A stretch of 16,008 nucleotides of DNA. It comes from UBA5500 sp023622465. Lineage in GTDB: Bacteria; Bacillota; UBA994; UBA5500. The notes under the pieces were generated by a model that ran no database searches, was not told the DNA's origin, and worked only from the letters and a program-made list of their open reading frames with translations. The translations under genes and the position numbers were made by a program. Below are positions 6,611 through 14,541 of the stretch, in pieces. The stretch is taken from assembly GCA_023622465.1 (NCBI GenBank), contig JAMNZE010000088.1, forward strand, positions 1 to 16,008, in the 5' to 3' direction. Positions within the stretch are counted from its first letter, which is position 1. Each line of letters opens with the position of its first letter.

Positions 6611-7624
6611 ATGTTCACCTGTTCTGCCTGTGATGCTAGTTATGCCAGCGATACTCCCCGGTGGCGTTGTGACTGTGGTCATTACCTGCGTCATTCCTCC
6701 ACCGGTATGTTTGCGAAGGAGGAACTTGGCCGACGCAGTCCCACCCTCTGGCGCTATTTTGAGGCCTTCGGCATCAACGATCCGGCCAATATTGTGACCT
6801 TGGGCGAAGGCTATACCCCCTTAATAACTGATCAGCTCTTTGGGCAAAGGATCTTATTAAAAATGGACCACCTCTGCCCCACCGGCTCCTTTAAAGACCG
6901 GGGCACCACCGTTATGCTGAGCAAGCTGAAGGAATGGGGTCTAGAACGCCTGATTGAGGATTCATCGGGCAATGCGGGGGCATCGGTGGCTGCTTACGCG
7001 GCCCGAGCGGCTGCCCTGGCGGCGGCAGAAACCGAATTCTATGCCAGCCATAACTGGAGCCCCTACTTCTTAAATGGCTTGAAGAGCCTGGCCTATGAAA
7101 TAGCCGAACAGCTGAACTGGGTTGCTCCCGATTGGATAGTGGCCCCCCTGGGTGGTGGGAGCCTCATTTTAGGCCTATATGCCGGCTGGCGTGATCTTGT
7201 AGAAGCTGGTTACGTAGACAAATTGCCCCGCTTAGCCGCCGTACAAGCCTCCAACTGCGCCCCTGTTTATGAAGCCTGGTCGCAAAACTTGCCGGATGTG
7301 CCGGCGGTGGAGAAACAACCGACGGCCGCTGAGGGAATTGCCATTGCCCAGCCGGTTAAGGGTAAAGATATCTTACAGGCCTTGCGCGCATCGAAAGGCA
7401 CCGTTTGCACTGTGACCGATGCCGAAATTTGGGACATGTTATCTGAGCTGGGGCAACGAGGGATTTATGTGGAGCCAACGTCGGCCGCAGCTCCGGCGGC
7501 TATTAAACAGTTGGCAGATAAAAAACTAATTGCTCCTGATGAGGTGGTCGTTGTGGAATTGACCGGCATGGGGCTAAAAGCCACCGACAAGATAATCGAG
7601 CATTACGGTCATTTGTTCTCCTGA
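6611..7624 (+). CDS. thrC: Threonine synthase, internal segment missing in frame
   Basis: A PLP enzyme that converts O-phosphohomoserine to threonine. ATG 6611 has AAGGAGGT at 6596-6603. Domains: an N-terminal zinc ribbon with cysteines 4, 7, 20 and 22; TLGEGYTPL at 63-71; the PLP-lysine motif GSFKDRG with K95; the SSGNAGAS phosphate-binding loop at 118-125; and the C-terminal EPTSAAAPAA and LTGMGLKA segments. Length is 337 residues, shorter than usual. Between AAYAARA (residue about 133) and ALAAAETEFYASHNW, the family normally has about 35 more residues (the GIKARIFVPAYAS...KL.QIRAYGA type strand-helix). They are absent here without loss of frame, at about 7004-7015. The junction has GCGG close by on both sides, compatible with deletion between short repeats. 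The missing part belongs to the PLP-fold core, so the product is probably inactive if the deletion is real. Confidence 0.85.
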   Translation: MFTCSACDASYASDTPRWRCDCGHYLRHSSTGMFAKEELGRRSPTLWRYFEAFGINDPANIVTLGEGYTPLITDQLFGQRILLKMDHLCPTGSFKDRGTTVMLSKLKEWGLERLIEDSSGNAGASVAAYAARAAALAAAETEFYASHNWSPYFLNGLKSLAYEIAEQLNWVAPDWIVAPLGGGSLILGLYAGWRDLVEAGYVDKLPRLAAVQASNCAPVYEAWSQNLPDVPAVEKQPTAAEGIAIAQPVKGKDILQALRASKGTVCTVTDAEIWDMLSELGQRGIYVEPTSAAAPAAIKQLADKKLIAPDEVVVVELTGMGLKATDKIIEHYGHLFS

Positions 7625-8882
7625 CGCAACCAAGCTTGTAACCATTCGGCGGCAGCGGCTTTACTCTTAACGCGCCCTTCTACCTGCGCCTCCAAGAGAG
7701 CCTGTTTAGCTTTTCTCAACCACGGTCCCGGCTCCCGCTGGGCCAGTGACATCAACTCTTTGCCGTTTAGCAGGGGCTGGGGAGCGACCAGCTCTTCCTT
7801 GAGGCAGAAAAAAGCATGCAAGAAGTTTTCCACCATCTGCTGGTGGGCACCAAACTGTTCAGTGGCAGCCAGGTTATCTCCTTTGGCCAAGTAATCGGCC
7901 AGGGTAAAGACTACGATTAGAGGACCTACGTCACCGGTACGCCGATAGAAGCGATGGATATGCCTGGGACCGAATTTTTCCGATCGCCACAGCTGCATCG
8001 GGTACATATGCCAGCGCACGAAACATTTAATTAACTCTTGCTGGGCCTTGCTCAGCCGCAGGCGCTTAGCAATAGCTACCGCCATTGTGGCCCCCACCCG
8101 CTCATGCTCATAAAAGGTAACCCGACCTTGGCGAATTACCCGGGTGGGTGGCTTACCTATATCATGCAACCAGGCAGCCAACATGGTTGCCACCCGCAAC
8201 GGGGTCGCCAGGGACTGCCAATAGTCGGCGCCTCTACTTCAGGAAAAAGTTCTTTAATTACTCCTGCTTCTAACATAAGGGCATCGGCAAGGGCAGCCTG
8301 TGGATGCAGGAAACAATGGCTCAGTTCGGCAGCTATACGCTCGCCGGGCTCGGCAGGGAGCTGGGGAGCTATCTCTTGCATGGCCTTTAAAGTAGTGCTG
8401 TCTAAGCGTAAACTCCTGGTAACGGCCAGCCGGATGCCGCGCAAAATGCGGACCGGATCGTCTAGCAAAGCATCGGGAGCAGCCAGGCGCAGGTGTTTGA
8501 CCGCCAAATCGGCTTGTCCCCCCAGCGGATCGATAAGGGCCGTCCGGTTTTGCAGCCAGTCTTCTAGCCTTATGGCCATGGCATTAACGGTGAAATCCCG
8601 CCGCCGCAAATCGGCGGCAATATCTTGGCCCTGCAGAGGAGCTATATCTATAGTTAAGCCCTGGGGCTGTGCGATGCGTAAAATCCCTCGGCCTTCATCC
8701 AGCCAAAAGGCATGGCCTTCCGGCTGCCACAGACTGGGCGGCAGGTGGGCCGGCGATATGCTGGTGACTAGGTCTAGTTCCCTCGGCTCAAGCCCGAGTA
8801 GGTGATCGCGCACAGCGCCACCCACTACCCAAACCTCGCCCTTTCCTTTTATATAGGTCAAGAGACTTTGTATCAGTTCCAT
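7609..8882 (-). pseudogene. cca: CCA tRNA nucleotidyltransferase / HD domain, frame broken by a deletion
   Basis: Adds or repairs the 3' CCA of tRNAs from CTP and ATP. ATG 8882 has a purine-rich GGGGAGGG upstream. The N-terminal part reads in one frame to about 8230, residues 1-218: GGAVRD at 21-26, ELDLVT at 35-40 (the family usually has DxD, here E35-L-D37), RRDFTVNAMA at 93-102 and DDPVRILRGIRLA at 141-153. After KELFPEVEA the frame changes at about 8229-8232 and continues DYWQSLATPLRVATMLAAWLHDIGKP, the HD-domain half, to a TGA at 7609-7611. About 30 residues of the linker and first HD segment (the H..LDV..H type motif) are missing. Both halves are otherwise well conserved. The end overlaps the end of thrC by 16 bases on the opposite strand, with no terminator between them. 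Confidence 0.88.
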
Positions 8883-8959
8883 GCATTTCCCTCCCCGCGG
8901 ATAGTTCCTGCATACTTACATGACGAGTATACCTTGCCTTTAACCAGAATATTAGCCAG

Positions 8960-8988
8960 TTTACAGTCAAGACCTGCTTCAGTATATT
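8960..8988 (+). promoter_or_regulatory. Sigma-A promoter for the GNAT gene
   Basis: TTTACA (8960-8965) and TATATT (8983-8988) are exactly 17 bases apart, each with five of six consensus matches. Transcription would start near 8995, about 10 bases before the AAGGAGG of the GNAT gene. Confidence 0.65.
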
Positions 8989-9017
8989 AGGAGATAGTTA
9001 GGCAAAGGAGGCACCTC

Positions 9018-9893
9018 ATGGAAATCAGACGTGTACAAGCGGGCGATAAAGCAGCCGTACTAGCTTTAGTCGAAGCAATAAGTGACGATGATTATATCCC
9101 CTATTGTTTTGACGATTGGGTGAACGACCTGGAAGGCGTCGCTTTCTTAGCGGCCTACGAGGGGGAGAAGCTCTTAGGGGTGGCCAACGTGCAATTCTTA
9201 AGTGAACGGGTGGCTTGGATGCAGGCTCTAAGAGTGGCTCCCTACCAAAGACGCCGGGGCGTAGGTAGGGCCCTCACCCTGGCCTGCTTAGAAGAGGCGG
9301 CTGGAGCCGGCCGCCAGGTGGCCCGCCTGTTAATCGATATCGATAATCATGCTTCCCTCAGTCTTACGGCCGGTGCCGGGTTCTATAAGGTTGCCGAGTG
9401 GTTGCGCTTAGAGAAGGCGACGGAATCGGTGGCGGCACCCGCCATGCGCAGCCCGCGGCGGGAGGAGCTACCCCAACTGGTGCAGCTGGCGAAGAAATGG
9501 GGCCTTAAGTTTTGGCATACCGACTGGAATACCTATGATATGACTGAGGAAGCGCTACAGGTATCACTCGACAACGACACCCTGCGGGTTTTGGCTGAAC
9601 AGCCCACGGCTACCATGCTGGATGTGGTCTTTGACGAGGAGGATGAGGAGTACAAAACCTATAACCCGGTAGGCCACGAAAGTGCCGTGAAGCTAATCCT
9701 GCAAGCTATGGAAAAGGAAGCCTATGATCACAGGGTGCCACGGGTGGCCGTATTATTGGCTGCCGACTCACCCCACCTGTCCACCGTGCAACAACTTGGT
9801 TACAAGTTTGCGCGGGTAAAAGACCACCGGGGCCCTGATATTGTTGATGGTGTTACCATCTGGGAGTATGACTTAACAAAGTTACATAATTAA
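9018..9893 (+). CDS. GNAT-family N-acetyltransferase with extra C-terminal domain
   Basis: A 291-residue protein. ATG 9018 has AAGGAGG at 9005-9011. Residues 1-135 are a GNAT fold that transfers an acetyl group from acetyl-CoA. Motif A is RVAPYQRRRGVGRALTLACLEEA at 72-94, with the pyrophosphate-binding RRRGVG, followed by the IDIDNHASLSLTAGAGFYKV motif B region at 106-124. Residues 136-291 do not show a second clear acetyl-CoA motif. They are acidic in part (FDEEDEEYKTY) and end with a strand-helix pattern (VAVLLAADSPHLSTVQQLGYKF) that may be a degenerate second GNAT domain. The substrate is unknown. The gene is monocistronic, with its own promoter and terminator. GNAT membership is secure; the nature of the second half is a guess. 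Confidence 0.88.
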   Translation: MEIRRVQAGDKAAVLALVEAISDDDYIPYCFDDWVNDLEGVAFLAAYEGEKLLGVANVQFLSERVAWMQALRVAPYQRRRGVGRALTLACLEEAAGAGRQVARLLIDIDNHASLSLTAGAGFYKVAEWLRLEKATESVAAPAMRSPRREELPQLVQLAKKWGLKFWHTDWNTYDMTEEALQVSLDNDTLRVLAEQPTATMLDVVFDEEDEEYKTYNPVGHESAVKLILQAMEKEAYDHRVPRVAVLLAADSPHLSTVQQLGYKFARVKDHRGPDIVDGVTIWEYDLTKLHN

Positions 9894-9897
9894 TATA

Positions 9898-9923
9898 CCC
9901 CGCCCATGTGGGCGGGGTTTTTT
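9898..9923 (+). terminator. Terminator of the GNAT gene
   Basis: CCCCGCCC (9898-9905) pairs perfectly with GGGCGGGG (9910-9917) around ATGT and is followed by six T. On the - strand only a weak T-rich stretch follows, so it may also stop malic enzyme transcription, less efficiently. Confidence 0.93.
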
Positions 9924-9956
9924 AGTTGCATATAGATGTTTATTGGTTTTACAGTT

Positions 9957-11132
9957 TTACTCCTTTACAACCCCTTGCTCGCGGGCGGCCTGGGCTACAG
10001 CTGCAGCCACCTGGGGTACAACCCGTTTATCAAAGGCATCAGGAATAATATAGTCGGGTCTTAAGCCGTCGGCTTTGGCCACAGCGGCGATGGCATCGGC
10101 CGCCGCCACTTTCATAGCTTCGTTAATCTCAGTAGCCTTAGCATCTAAAGCGCCCCGGAATACGCCAGGGAAGGCCAAAACGTTGTTAATCTGATTGGGG
10201 AAGTCACTGCGGCCGGTCCCGATGATGTAGGCACCGCCCTTGGCTGCTTCCTCCGGCCAAATTTCGGGGGTAGGATTAGCCATGGCCAAAACGATGGAAC
10301 GTTCATTCATCTGGGCCACCATTTCTTCCGTCAGAACGCCACCCACCGAAACACCGATGAAGACATCGGCCCCCTTCAGGGCGTCGGCCAAGGTGCCTCG
10401 CACCTGGCGAGGATTGGTCTGCCGGGCGATTTCTGTCTGAGCCCAGTTCTGATCGGCCGTCTCCTCCGGCAATAAAATACCATGGCGGTCGCAGAGTATA
10501 ATATCTTTACAACCGGCTGACATCAGCAGTTTGGCTATAGCTATCCCCGCCGAGCCGGCACCGTTAATAACGACCCGGGTTTCGTCCATCTGACGCTCAG
10601 TAAGTTCAAGAGCATTCTTGACAGCAGCCAGAAGAACGATGGCCGTACCGTGTTGGTCATCGTGCATAACCGGAATGGATAAGCTTTCTTGCAGTCGGCG
10701 CTCAATTTCGAAGCAGCGGGGGGCAGCTATATCTTCTAGGTTGATGCCACCGAAGGTGGGAGCAAGCATCTCAACCGTTTTAACGATGCTGTCCACATCC
10801 TGGCTATCGAGGCAAATAGGAATGCCATCGATATCAGCAAAGGCTTTAAACAACACCGCCTTACCCTCCATAACGGGTAGGGCTGCCTGGGGTCCAATAT
10901 CGCCTAATCCTAACACGGCCGAGCCATCGGTAACGATGGCTACCGAGTTGCCTTTATTGGTATACTCATAGACTTGTTCCGGCTGGAGATGAATTTCCTT
11001 GCAGGGCTCAGCCACTCCTGGTGTATAAGCTAAAGTAAGGTCATCTCGGCCCTGGAGCGGCACCTTACTCTCCATCTTTACTTTACCTCTGTTAACTCGG
11101 TGCAACTCGAGGGTCTGCTCACGTATGTTCAT
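9957..11132 (-). CDS. Malic enzyme (probably NAD-dependent)
   Basis: Oxidatively decarboxylates malate to pyruvate and CO2. ATG 11132 has AGGAGG at 11142-11147. Its ribosome binding site begins right after the purA stop, so it is co-transcribed with purA. At 391 residues it has the full length of the short bacterial form. Visible motifs: catalytic Y36 in LAYTPGVAEPC, K91 in VMEGKAVLFK, metal ligands E133-D134 in NLEDIAAPRCFEIE, D158-D159 in VMHDDQHGTA, the NAD(P)-binding GAGSAG at 191-196, and GRSDFPNQINNVLAFPG near the end. An aspartate at the end of the second Rossmann strand (ILCDRHG) favours NAD over NADP; this is inference. No deletion is seen. Together with pyk it feeds the pyruvate pool. 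Confidence 0.94.
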   Translation of the reverse strand: MNIREQTLELHRVNRGKVKMESKVPLQGRDDLTLAYTPGVAEPCKEIHLQPEQVYEYTNKGNSVAIVTDGSAVLGLGDIGPQAALPVMEGKAVLFKAFADIDGIPICLDSQDVDSIVKTVEMLAPTFGGINLEDIAAPRCFEIERRLQESLSIPVMHDDQHGTAIVLLAAVKNALELTERQMDETRVVINGAGSAGIAIAKLLMSAGCKDIILCDRHGILLPEETADQNWAQTEIARQTNPRQVRGTLADALKGADVFIGVSVGGVLTEEMVAQMNERSIVLAMANPTPEIWPEEAAKGGAYIIGTGRSDFPNQINNVLAFPGVFRGALDAKATEINEAMKVAAADAIAAVAKADGLRPDYIIPDAFDKRVVPQVAAAVAQAAREQGVVKE

Positions 11133-11148
11133 GTCGAATCTCCTCCTG

Positions 11149-12270
11149 TCAGACTAAGAAAGTTTGGCTGCGTTCTGGTCCAACCGAAATGATGCGAATA
11201 GGAGCCCCAACCAATGCTTCAATCCGCTGCACGTAACGCTGGGCATTAAGGGGTAGGTCGGCAAAGGAGCGGGCCTTACTGGTATCGGCTTGCCAGCCGG
11301 GCAAAGTCTCATAAATTGGCTTCACATCTTCCTGTCGATGGGGTTCGGGGAAGGTATCTATCCGTTGACCATCCAACTCATAACCGATACAGACCTTTAT
11401 TTCCTCGAAGGAATCGAGCACATCCAGTTTGGTGAGACAAAGTCGCGTAAAACCATTGAGCATGTGGGCATAACGCACTGCCGCCGCATCAAACCAACCA
11501 CAACGGCGGGGGCGTCCGGTGGTAGCTCCAAATTCTCTACCGACGGTGCGAATCCGTTCACCCATCTCATCATGCAACTCGGTGGGCATAGCGCCTTTGC
11601 CAACGGATGTGGAATAGGCCTTCACGATGCCGAGCACGTCATTGATCTTGTGGGGCGGAATACCGGCCCCGACAGCGGCGCCGCCGGCCAGCGGATTAGA
11701 TGAGGTCACATAGGGGTAAGTTCCCCAAAACGTTCCCGGGTAGCTAATACCTGCTCGGCAATTTGCTCCGCATCCAGCGGTTCATAGTTATAAAAGGTCT
11801 GTAGAGCTTTGTTTTTCTCTTGTACCTGACGGTACACCTTCTGCCGGAAATAGTCGGGATCTAACAAATCACCCACTTGGATTCCGCTGCGCTGCACCTT
11901 ATCCACATAACAAGGGCCGATCTTCTAATTTATCTAGCAATACATGATAGGGCATCAACAGATGAGCCCTAGCCGATATCAACAGGTTTTGAGTGTCAAT
12001 GCCCGCTTTCTCCAGCTCCTGCAGTTCCTCTAGCAGAACCAGAGGATTCACCACGGTTCCCGTACCTATGATGCAGGTGGTTTGCGGATTAAAAATACCG
12101 CAGGGCACAATGTGTAAGCGGAATTCGCCCAATTGGTTTACCACGGTATGCCCCGCATTGTTACCGCCCTGGAACCGGATAACCATATCGGCATTTTCTG
12201 CCAACCAGTCTACAATCTTACCCTTACCTTCGTCGCCCCATTGGGCGCCTACGACAGCGGTTACTGGCAT
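11149..12270 (-). pseudogene. purA: Adenylosuccinate synthetase, broken by two internal deletions
   Basis: Joins IMP and aspartate with GTP, the first committed step from IMP to AMP. ATG 12270 has AGGAGG at 12277-12282. The protein begins MPVTAVVGAQWGDEGKGK, with the P-loop-like GDEGKGK and GGNNAGHT. Three frames are needed. The first ends at LLDKLED near 11917. The second resumes with GPCYVDKVQRSG and ends at ATRERFG near 11723. The third resumes with TYPYVTSSNPLAGG and runs to the TGA at 11149-11151, ending SVGPERSQTFLV. From memory of the family, about 16 residues (the IGTTxRGI block) are missing at the first junction and about 35 (with the FEGAQG block) at the second. About 372 residues are visible against a usual 425-430. 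Flanking sequence is pristine. It lies 66 bases after the yhaM-like gene and 16 bases before malic enzyme. Confidence 0.92.
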
Positions 12271-12336
12271 GAGCATCCTCCTCTCTAAAAGACACACAGT
12301 TACATTCTAAGTCTTTCGCAGTCATATTACAAATAA

Positions 12337-13137
12337 CTAGACAAAATCAGGCTGGCCATGATGGGAGAGCAGCATGTGTTCTAATTCCAGGCGCAGCTCG
12401 TTAGGAAAGCCGGGAATACTAGCGGCTGCTTGTGCCACCATTTGCGCCCCAATCTGTGGGTGACCCAGTAGGCGCCCCTCGTCCGTCAGTTGGAAGGTAA
12501 GGCTCTGCAAATTATATTCCTCCACTTTACCGATGTCATGGAGAATACAACCGGTTAGCAATAGATCCCGGTTTAAATTGCTCCCCTGCTCGGTCAGCAT
12601 CGTGTTGGCATAGGCCACCACCTCTAGGGTATGCTCCAGCAGACCACCCACATAGGCATGATGCACTTCTCGCCCACCGGGAGCTAGTATGAACCGGCGT
12701 CTGGTGGGCTCATCGAATATGCTTGTCAGCAGCGCCTGCAGGTTTGGTTCTTGAATAGATTGAATCACCGCAGCTAGCCGCTGCCAAAGCACTTCCCGAT
12801 CGAAGGCGCCACTGGCCACGTAGTCGCCCGGATCTACTTCCGTTAATGCTAAAGGTTGAACCCGGTGGATGACCAGTTGGGGCTTGCCCCTATATTCGCC
12901 CACCTTGCCTTGAAAGAGGTAAACTTGATCGACAGTCAGGGAGCTATGTAATTCTTGCGCCTTATCCCAAATAACGGCTGCCATGGTGCCGCTCTTATCT
13001 CCCACCGTTAGCATCAATACATGGTCGGGCTGCCCATTCTTATTCGTGAATTGGTGCAGATGCTTATCATGAAGGGCCAAAGGAATAACTACTTCCTGCC
13101 CCTGTTGTAAACTACTGATATAGATTTGCTTTTTCAC
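12337..13137 (-). CDS. YhaM-like 3'-5' exoribonuclease (OB fold plus HD domain), C-terminus short
   Basis: YhaM-family proteins degrade RNA or single-stranded DNA from the 3' end, using an OB-fold domain and a metal-dependent HD domain. GTG 13137 has a G-rich site (AAGGGGGG) upstream. Residues 1-100 resemble the OB domain (MLTVGDKSGTMAAVIWDKA, then VYLFQGKVGEYRGKPQLVI). The HD domain has H169 in LLEHTLEV, H200-D201 in ILHDIGKVEEY, H226 in LLGHPQIG and H259-H260 in LLSHHGQ. After HHGQ the protein ends in PDFV, giving 266 residues. Relatives are about 310-320 residues and continue with EWGSP...ILHYADNLDA, which carries the last metal-binding aspartate. So the tail of about 50 residues is missing, either as a lineage feature or through another deletion like those nearby. 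First gene of the yhaM-purA-malic enzyme block. Confidence 0.8.
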   Translation of the reverse strand: MKKQIYISSLQQGQEVVIPLALHDKHLHQFTNKNGQPDHVLMLTVGDKSGTMAAVIWDKAQELHSSLTVDQVYLFQGKVGEYRGKPQLVIHRVQPLALTEVDPGDYVASGAFDREVLWQRLAAVIQSIQEPNLQALLTSIFDEPTRRRFILAPGGREVHHAYVGGLLEHTLEVVAYANTMLTEQGSNLNRDLLLTGCILHDIGKVEEYNLQSLTFQLTDEGRLLGHPQIGAQMVAQAAASIPGFPNELRLELEHMLLSHHGQPDFV

Positions 13138-13165
13138 TCCAGTCCCCCCTTAGTCGGCGAGGACC

Positions 13166-13205
13166 AAAAAAGAGCAATTGGACAGTGGCCAATTGCTCTT
13201 TTTTT
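13166..13205 (-). terminator. Terminator of kbl
   Basis: GAGCAATTGG (13172-13181) pairs with CCAATTGCTC (13189-13198) around ACAGTGG. A-runs and T-runs lie on both sides, so it can also stop + strand transcription. It lies between the kbl stop at 13222 and the yhaM-like start at 13137. No separate promoter is apparent in the 28 bases that follow, so the yhaM-purA-malic enzyme block may depend on readthrough. Confidence 0.92.
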
Positions 13206-13221
13206 CACTCACCAATCGGTA

Positions 13222-14403
13222 CTACTTGATTATCCCCATTTCACGTCCAACTTTAGTGAACTGCTCCAGAGCAAAGTCCAGGTCGGATTTTTCATGGGCA
13301 GCCGAGATCATGACGCGGATGCGGGCTTTTCCTCTCGGCACCGTGGGGAAGCCAATTTTGGAGGCAAACACACCGTTCTCAAAGAGGCGCTTGCTCATTT
13401 CGGCGGCCACTTCCGCTTCACCTAGCATGACTGGCGTGATAGGCGTTTCACTTACACCCACGTCAAAGCCGCGTTTCTTCATTTCTTCCTTGAAGTAGCG
13501 GCCGTTATCCCACAGACGGTCTACCAATTCGCTGTTCTCGGTAAGTATCTTGATGGACTCTAAGGTGGCCATCACATCGGGCGGGGTTAGAGCCGAGCTG
13601 AATAGGAAAGGACGAGCCCGCTGTTTCAAGTATTCGATCAGCTTGGCACTACCGGCCGCAAATCCACCTACGGTACCGATGGCTTTAGAGAAGGTACCAA
13701 CTTCAATATCCACCTGACCATGGAGGTTAAAGTGGTCAACAATACCGCGCCCACTCTCGCCGAGTACGCCTTCTCCGTGGGCATCGTCTACCATGGTGAT
13801 GGCACCATATTTCTTAGCCAATTCCACGATGGTGGGCAAGGGGGCGATATCGCCATCCATACTGAAGACACCGTCGGTAACAATCAGGACTTTACCTTCG
13901 TTATCCTCTTTGAGCAATGCCTCCAAGTGATCCATGTCGGCGTGCTGGAAAACCTTGATCTTGGCCCGGCTTAGGCGCGCCCCATCGATGATGGAAGCAT
14001 GGTTAAGTTCGTCGGAGATAATGGTATCGCCCCTACCTACGAGGGCAGGAATGACGGCCAAGTTGGCCATGAAGCCCGACTGCAGGGTTAGCGCCGCTTC
14101 CACCCGCTTAAATTCGGCAACGGCCTTATCCAACATCTCATGTACGCTCATGGTACCGGCAATACTACGTACCGCACCGGGGCCTACACCATACTCATCG
14201 ATAGCCTTCTTAGCAGCTTCCCGAAGGGCAGGATGGTTGGCCAGGCCCAGGTAGTTGTTGGAGCACATATTCAATACCTTGCGGCCCTCAATGGTTACCC
14301 AAGCGCCCTGGGGGCTCTCGATGGTACGAATGTTGTTATAAAGGTTCTGTTCTTTTAGTTCGGCAATAGCTTGCTCGATAAATGCGAGACTGTTTTCAGT
14401 CAC
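13222..14403 (-). CDS. kbl: Glycine C-acetyltransferase / BioF-type aminoacyl-CoA synthase
   Basis: A PLP enzyme of the alpha-oxoamine synthase family. The sequence best fits 2-amino-3-ketobutyrate CoA ligase, which joins glycine and acetyl-CoA or works in reverse in threonine breakdown. A BioF role in biotin synthesis is the alternative. GTG 14403 is preferred over TTG 14406 because AAGGAGG at 14412-14418 is then 8 bases away. It has 393 residues and is full length. Motifs (GTG numbering): NYLGLANHP at 50-58, GPGAVRSIAGT at 74-84, SDELNHASIIDGARLS at 130-145, MVDDAHGEGVLGESGRG at 204-220, PLP lysine K240 in EVGTFSKAIGT, and the tail VPRGKARIRVMISAAH. No deletion is seen. A possible promoter (TTGTAC, 16 bases, TATACA) lies in the 138-base leader, weakly supported. 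It ends in its own terminator. Confidence 0.9.
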   Translation of the reverse strand: MTENSLAFIEQAIAELKEQNLYNNIRTIESPQGAWVTIEGRKVLNMCSNNYLGLANHPALREAAKKAIDEYGVGPGAVRSIAGTMSVHEMLDKAVAEFKRVEAALTLQSGFMANLAVIPALVGRGDTIISDELNHASIIDGARLSRAKIKVFQHADMDHLEALLKEDNEGKVLIVTDGVFSMDGDIAPLPTIVELAKKYGAITMVDDAHGEGVLGESGRGIVDHFNLHGQVDIEVGTFSKAIGTVGGFAAGSAKLIEYLKQRARPFLFSSALTPPDVMATLESIKILTENSELVDRLWDNGRYFKEEMKKRGFDVGVSETPITPVMLGEAEVAAEMSKRLFENGVFASKIGFPTVPRGKARIRVMISAAHEKSDLDFALEQFTKVGREMGIIK

Positions 14404-14541
14404 CAAACACTCCTCCTTTATGTACGGATTATTACCAAGTCTCTTGACGGGCCTAAATCAATACTAAGGCTCCGTCTAAGACTACTGTATACCAAAAACC
14501 GTGGCTGGTACAACTCAAATAAAAGGTATTCGTGAAACTTC

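Noticed and set aside
8038..8805. A 255-codon + strand open frame opposite cca
   Set aside because: The cca protein on the other strand shows clear family motifs; this frame has low-complexity S/R/A composition.
11149..12270. Intein, intron or mobile insertion in purA
   Set aside because: Sequence is missing rather than inserted. No self-splicing or intein motifs are present at the junctions.
13222..14403. Possible deletion in kbl like those in neighbouring genes
   Set aside because: All family blocks from NYLGLANHP to VPRGKARIRVMISAAH are present at normal spacing in 393 residues.
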